Of a DNA stretch of 64,000 nucleotides, positions 60,462 through 64,000 are shown piece by piece. Origin of the DNA: Bosea beijingensis (GTDB lineage: Bacteria > Pseudomonadota > Alphaproteobacteria > Rhizobiales > Beijerinckiaceae); contig NZ_CP132359.1 of the NCBI RefSeq assembly GCF_030758975.1, forward strand, positions 4,128,306-4,192,305, read 5' to 3'. Numbering within the stretch: the stretch's first letter is position 1; the number at the start of each line of letters is the position of its first letter. Below the pieces are notes generated by a model. That model was not told the origin of the DNA, ran no database searches, and saw only the letters and a list, made by a program, of their open reading frames with translations. A program made the translations under genes and the position numbers.

Positions 60462-60597
60462 CGGCGACGACGCAAGTCGCTGCGATGATAAGCCACGCCA
60501 GATCGCCGACCCAAGGAGCGCGCATCGCGGGGGATGCCAGGACCGAGGTGATGCCGACTATGGAGAACAGCGCCGAAAGAAACGAAAGACGCAACAT
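60433..60597 (-). CDS. Small membrane protein (54 aa)
   Basis: Two hydrophobic segments (LSFLSALFSIVGITSVLASP and LAWLIIAATCVVAVMA) and an acidic end. GGAGG stands 6 nt before ATG 60597, a very good ribosome site. Size and shape recall DUF1328-like mini-membrane proteins, but the sequence does not match. It overlaps the PAP2-like gene convergently. Confidence 0.6.
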   Translation of the reverse strand: MLRLSFLSALFSIVGITSVLASPAMRAPWVGDLAWLIIAATCVVAVMASESESA

Positions 60598-60753
60598 TTT
60601 CGCCTCCACTTTGAGCGCATGAACGCGGCGGGAAAACGCTGGTTCCCAGGGCCCGGAGACGAATTTTCGAGCCGCGGCGGATGCTGCTGACGGGCGAGGG
60701 GAACTCTGACTGAGGCGGCCGGTTGTGATCCGTCCCGCCTTCGAGGTCTCCGC

Positions 60754-60987
60754 ATGAAATCGCTTCTTCTTCTCGCCGCAATCTCGATGGGCTGGAGCTC
60801 GTTCGCCCACGCAGCCGCGCCTCAAGGCGAGGACGAGGTTCCTGTCCTCCGAGCGGCCGCTATTCCCCTCAAGGTCTGCGCGACCCCGGCGGTGGTGGAT
60901 CCGCCGATCGAAAATCCGCTTGAGTCGCGCTCCATGCCGACCAGGGAAATCAACCAGCTCCGTATCGAAACACCTTTGGCTGATTAA
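60754..60987 (+). CDS. Small exported protein (77 aa)
   Basis: Clear signal peptide (MKSLLLLAAISMGWSSFAHA, cut after AHA). The mature part is about 57 aa, acidic, with one Cys and Pro-rich (VVDPPIENPLESRSMP). No domain recognised. It stands alone. Confidence 0.65.
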   Translation: MKSLLLLAAISMGWSSFAHAAAPQGEDEVPVLRAAAIPLKVCATPAVVDPPIENPLESRSMPTREINQLRIETPLAD

Positions 60988-61036
60988 AACCGCGAGCTGG
61001 CAGCTCATTCGACCTGTGATCGCCGCCGCTGGAGTG

Positions 61037-61440
61037 CTAGCGAAGCAGTCCCTCAGCATCGAATTCATCCCAGCCGGCTAGGTCCGGCGGGACTTCGTCG
61101 CTCGGGCTACTGACGGCCTTCCGCGCTTTGCCAGACCGTTCGCTCGCGCGGGTCTGCGCCGCCTTTCCCGCGGCACGCCGCCTGTTCTCCGCTGCCGCGG
61201 CGATATCCTCGTCCCGCCAGATTTCTGTCATGCGGCTGTCAAGGACATGCTCAATGAAGCGAGGCTCGAATACGTGGAATGTGACGGCCTTGGCGCGGCC
61301 ACGCAGCTTGATCGTTTTGGTTCCCGCACTCTGAAGGCGACCGTCGTCGAGCCATTTGTGGCGCTCGCGAGAGAGATGGCTAGAATGTCCTCAGCTTCAC
61401 CGAGGAGGACAGGCAACGCAGCGATGCCTAGCCAATATCG
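61037..61440 (-). pseudogene. Frameshifted copy of the 62303-type gene
   Basis: The minus strand encodes EIWRDEDIAAAAENRRRAAG and WDEFDAEGLLR, ending like the full gene. Farther upstream the matching sequence continues in another frame: compared with 62303-62917 one base is missing in the segment coding SSRERHKW (near 61370). Before that, similarity fades. So this is a disabled copy. Confidence 0.72.
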
Positions 61441-61631
61441 AAGCGATGTAGCGACGAAAATGGCAACCCCTACACCGTCATGTTTTGGGGGAGGCGCCCG
61501 GCACAAGCCTGATCTGCTACACCTTGGAAGACAGGAACGCCCGTACATTCTGAGGACGAGGGCTACTTCCTGATCGAGCCGACCCGTCAAATGCTAACGC
61601 GCTACGATGACTGAGGTGCTCTTATCGATCG

Positions 61632-61808
61632 ATGAAGACGACTTTGGAGCGAGCTTTTGAGCTGGCACGCTCGGGAAAATTTGAGACGCTGAAGCAGTTG
61701 CAGCGCGCCCTTTCTGCGGAAGGATTTTCACTGCAGCAGCATTCAGGGCCTGCGCTTTTCGAGCAGCTTCGCAACCTTATGAAGGCAGCAAAACGGTTGG
61801 ATGAGTGA
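61632..61808 (+). CDS. Small basic helical protein (58 aa)
   Basis: MKTTLERAFELARSGKFETL, KQLQRALSAEGFSLQQHSGP and LFEQLRNLMKAAKRLDE: a compact helical protein of a type frequent in alphaproteobacterial accessory DNA (the ERAFELARSGKF start is recurring). Function unknown. The frame has no stop until 61808 and matches no overlapping gene. Confidence 0.65.
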   Translation: MKTTLERAFELARSGKFETLKQLQRALSAEGFSLQQHSGPALFEQLRNLMKAAKRLDE

Positions 61809-61812
61809 ACGC

Positions 61813-62106
61813 TCATTCGGGGGAATGCGGGGTCATCGTTTTTAGCTCGCCCACTGAAAGCGTGGTTGTCGCTCGCAAAGAGCCATCGTCGGCCCGAGTA
61901 AATTTAATGTGCTCGTGAGTGACGACGACAACCGTCTCGCCGATCCCAAGAATGCCTCCCATGCTAACGATCACTTGCATGGATGGCCCGGCACCGTGGA
62001 TTTGGACGATGGTGCCGACCCTTGTGTCCCCAGAGCCAAACAGCGGCGCTCCATCCAGGATTGCGCCCCCCAGGTCCGGACCCTGCTTCGTTTCATTTTC
62101 TGCCAT
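61813..62106 (-). CDS. PRC-barrel-like small protein (97 aa)
   Basis: LGGAILDGAPLFGSGDTRVG, then IVQIHGAGPSMQVIVSMGGI, VVVTHEHIKFTRADDGSLRA and a short tail. The beta-strand pattern resembles PRC-barrel domain proteins; role unknown. GAGGAAAG lies about 7 nt before ATG 62106. It is convergent with the 58-aa gene (4-bp gap). Confidence 0.68.
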   Translation of the reverse strand: MAENETKQGPDLGGAILDGAPLFGSGDTRVGTIVQIHGAGPSMQVIVSMGGILGIGETVVVVTHEHIKFTRADDGSLRATTTLSVGELKTMTPHSPE

Positions 62107-62302
62107 GTGCTTTCCTCGCTAGGAAAACGCTCCTCATCACTAACCGTTCCGGCCGACCTCGGTTGGACATGACTCCGGGGCGCTCCGTGAAAGAGACTGC
62201 GATCCTGCCCCATGGAGGCTTTGAACAGACAGCGTGTTGCCATGTCGACAGGTTCAGCCGATAGCTGAATAGCTTTTCTCCCGCCCGTTCGGACGGCATA
62301 CC

Positions 62303-62917
62303 TCACCGAAGCAGACCTTCAGCCTCAAACTCGTCCCAGCCATCGAGGCCAGTTTCCTGTTCGTCCGGGCCGGGCGCTGCCTCACGAGGTTTGGCTGAGC
62401 GCTTTCCCGCGCGCGTCAAAGCCGCTTTTCCAGCTGCTCGCCGCCGGTTCTCCGCTGTCGTCGCGATATCCTCTTCCCGCCAGATTTCGGGCAGGCCGCT
62501 GTCGAGGACATGTTCGATGAAACGCGGGGTGAACACGTGGAAAGTGACCGCCTTGGCCCGGCCACGTAGCTTAACTGTCTTTGTCCCCGCGCTCTGGAGC
62601 CGGCCGTCGTCGAGCCACTTGTGGCGCTCGCGAGATGAGATGGAGAGAATATCCTCAGCCTCGCTGGGGAGGATGGGTAATTCGGCAATTTCGGCCAACA
62701 TATCCGCTACGATCGCAGATAGAGCGTCAAACTCAGCAGTTTCGGCGTCCGGCATGCGAAGGATCGCTTTGCCAGTTTCGACCGTCAGGTGCTTCCGCGT
62801 CGACCAAGGAAGCCGCCGCTTGATTTCCCGCTCGATTCCCTTGGCTCGGACCGAGGATCCAAGGGTTGTCGTTGACGGAAGAGGCCATTCGGCGAGGTGC
62901 GTTGAGGTGCGCTTCAC
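62303..62917 (-). CDS. Unknown protein (204 aa), intact member of a three-copy family
   Basis: Cytosolic protein without known domain. An Arg/Lys-rich N-terminus is followed by EFDALSAIVADMLAEIAELP, then LPSEAEDILSISSRERHKWL (a helix-turn-helix-like look), SAGTKTVKLRGRAKAVTFHV, and a basic linker NRRRAAGKAALTRAGKRSAK before the acidic end WDEFEAEGLLR. Two decayed copies lie at 53301-53451 and 61037-61440, which suggests spread by an element. The central part could bind DNA, but this is speculative. Confidence 0.65.
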   Translation of the reverse strand: MKRTSTHLAEWPLPSTTTLGSSVRAKGIEREIKRRLPWSTRKHLTVETGKAILRMPDAETAEFDALSAIVADMLAEIAELPILPSEAEDILSISSRERHKWLDDGRLQSAGTKTVKLRGRAKAVTFHVFTPRFIEHVLDSGLPEIWREEDIATTAENRRRAAGKAALTRAGKRSAKPREAAPGPDEQETGLDGWDEFEAEGLLR

Positions 62918-63062
62918 ATAATGCTCTGCTCAGGATTGCGGGTCGGGATTAATCGCATGGAACAATCGCGTGTTCCCAGCTTCTACATTCCTGGCGGCTG
63001 CTGCACATACGCTGCTCCTTAGTACGTGAGCTTGCTGAAGGTCGTCGATACTCTGTGGGCGA

Positions 63063-63380
63063 TCAGTTCGCTCCCGACTTCAGCCACTCCTTTCTGAGCT
63101 TGTGTCGATCGAGCTGTGCTTCGGCGAGCTCCTCGCGAAGGCGCTCGTTCACGCCTTCCAGTTCGGCCCGCAAGGCGCCTCGATCAAGTTCTGCAGGCAT
63201 TGCCTCGCTGTTGACCGTCTGATCGAGAATATCTGCCAGCACGGTGTGAAGGAACTGGGAGCACTCCTCCTCGTTCTCCGGCGCTGGAACCAGGATCTGC
63301 GCCAGAAGGGCTAGCGCCAGCCCTCGCCAAGCGACCACCTCGTATGACTGCTGGACGATTTCGGTTGGATCCTCGGACAT
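63063..63380 (-). CDS. Small hypothetical protein with coiled-coil end (105 aa)
   Basis: A hydrophobic segment (WRGLALALLAQILVPAP), an acidic middle and a Leu/Glu/Arg coiled coil (LRAELEGVNERLREELAEAQ) ending in a basic tail. AGGAG 6 nt before ATG 63380. No family recognised; divergent from imuA. Confidence 0.6.
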   Translation of the reverse strand: MSEDPTEIVQQSYEVVAWRGLALALLAQILVPAPENEEECSQFLHTVLADILDQTVNSEAMPAELDRGALRAELEGVNERLREELAEAQLDRHKLRKEWLKSGAN

Positions 63381-63481
63381 TTGGTTCTCCTGCTCGGATG
63401 CACAGGCTGCTTCTCGGCAACCTCCCGTCGCGTCGCTGTGTTCCCGCCAAACACCGAGCTTGACTCTCAGCCTCTCTCTGA

Positions 63482-63496
63482 GAACATAAAGGGAAC
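63482..63496 (+). promoter_or_regulatory. LexA (SOS) box upstream of imuA
   Basis: GAAC (63482-63485), seven bases, GAAC (63493-63496), the alphaproteobacterial LexA consensus, 30 bp before the proposed imuA start. imuA-imuB-dnaE2 operons are classical LexA targets in this class, so the site and gene support one another. Confidence 0.85.
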
Positions 63497-63526
63497 ATCA
63501 AGTGTCGTTCTAGCAGGTAAAGTCCG

Positions 63527-64000
63527 TTGCGGCCACAGCCGTTATTTCAGTCGCTCCGCGACCAGATCGAGCGGATCGAGGGCCGAGGCGCCCGCGGCCG
63601 GACGGTGCTGCCGTTCGGTATCGCGACAGTCGACGCACGCTTGCCTGGTGGAGGCCTCGCGCTAGGAGCACTGCATGAGGTCGCGGGCGGCGGCAACGGC
63701 GCGATTGACCGTGCAGCGGCGGCATTGTTCAGCGCCGGGGTTGCCGCGAGGAGTCGCGGCAAGGTGCTCTGGTGCCTCACCCGAGCCGATCTGTTCGCGC
63801 CGGCGATGGCGCAGGCGGGGTTGTTCCCTGACCGCGTGATCTATGTCGAGGCCGGCGATGACAAGACGGTGCTCGCCTGCATGGAAGAGGGCCTGCGCCA
63901 TGGCGGGCTGGGCTCCGTCGTCGGCGAGGTAGCCCGCTTGCCCATGACAGCGTCGCGTCGCCTTCAGCTCGCCGCGGAGGGCACAGGAGCGATCGGCATT
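63527..64000 (+). CDS. imuA: ImuA, translesion-mutagenesis protein (partial)
   Basis: RecA/SulA-like accessory protein of the ImuA-ImuB-DnaE2 mutagenic polymerase. The 158 codons in the window run from LFQSLRDQIERIEGRGARGR through TVLPFGIATVDARLPGGGLA and ALHEVAGGG, then VLWCLTRADLFAPAMAQAGL, as in alphaproteobacterial ImuA, and continue past the window edge. The frame has a stop at 63518, so translation must begin after it; TTG 63527 with AGG upstream is the best start. The shadow minus-strand frames over it have no similarity. Confidence 0.82.
   Translation, partial: MRPQPLFQSLRDQIERIEGRGARGRTVLPFGIATVDARLPGGGLALGALHEVAGGGNGAIDRAAAALFSAGVAARSRGKVLWCLTRADLFAPAMAQAGLFPDRVIYVEAGDDKTVLACMEEGLRHGGLGSVVGEVARLPMTASRRLQLAAEGTGAIGI

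Noticed and set aside
1..64000. CRISPR arrays, rRNA, intact tRNA genes, insertion sequences and riboswitches
   Set aside because: No regularly spaced repeats, rRNA-like or complete tRNA-like sequences, transposase-like proteins or recognisable riboswitch cores were seen; only the tRNA-Leu 3' fragment remains.

Overview
The window looks like chromosomal DNA of a high-GC alphaproteobacterium, most likely a Hyphomicrobiales (Rhizobiales) member close to Bosea. This is inferred from gene content and the GC-rich coding style, not from a marker gene. Positions 1-50490 read as dense chromosome. From about 50520 to 63500 lies a patchy, less GC-rich accessory block of small genes, decayed gene copies and stress functions.

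Layout. (1) 1-14601: cell-surface glycans. OpgG (periplasmic glucans) is followed by an eight-gene leftward operon, tightly overlapped: chain-length protein, polymerase/ligase, polysaccharide deacetylase, two GT4 glycosyltransferases, methyltransferase, GH5 glycosidase, acyltransferase. A divergent flippase and a GT2/GNAT-like pair complete it. (2) 15109-28356: metabolism. A PhnB-like protein, an orphan molybdenum hydroxylase large subunit, alanine dehydrogenase, an EamA exporter, a small RNA gene, an MlrC-type M81 protein, SelO, a GntR-aldehyde dehydrogenase-amidase operon with a promoter-embedded palindrome, and an alpha/beta hydrolase. (3) 28410-42684: a catabolic cluster. It has a histidine/phenylalanine ammonia-lyase homologue without the Ala-Ser-Gly cofactor triad, a HutC-type GntR regulator, and a six-gene operon (GST, class III CoA-transferase, carboxymuconolactone decarboxylase-like, LigI-like amidohydrolase, two enoyl-CoA hydratases). 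It also has an orphan amino-acid-type binding protein, a TctCBA tripartite transporter, a muconate-cycloisomerase-like enzyme and both subunits of an intradiol dioxygenase. Four similar AT-rich 22-bp sites lie at its main promoters, which suggests one regulon. (4) 42718-48107: iron uptake, with an ECF sigma factor, FecR, a TonB receptor with an STN signalling domain, a periplasmic metal-chelate binding protein and a DUF2218 protein. (5) 48484-50031: an ankyrin-repeat protein.

Boundary and accessory block. At 50489-50517 on the minus strand is the last ~29 nt of a tRNA-Leu, followed by its terminator but without the tRNA body. That is the scar expected at one end of an element integrated into a tRNA gene. 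To its right are a rifampin ADP-ribosyltransferase, a SemiSWEET transporter, a MOSC protein, a lipocalin, a PagL-like lipid A deacylase, a PAP2-like protein lacking a usual active-site Asp, several very small membrane or secreted proteins, and one full plus two decayed copies of an unknown ~200-aa protein. The window ends inside imuA, preceded by a perfect GAAC-N7-GAAC LexA box.

Two related ~125-nt small RNA genes (20379-20506 and 51608-51731, both minus) share promoter, terminator and a C/U-rich loop complementary to Shine-Dalgarno sequences. One is in the core and one in the accessory block.
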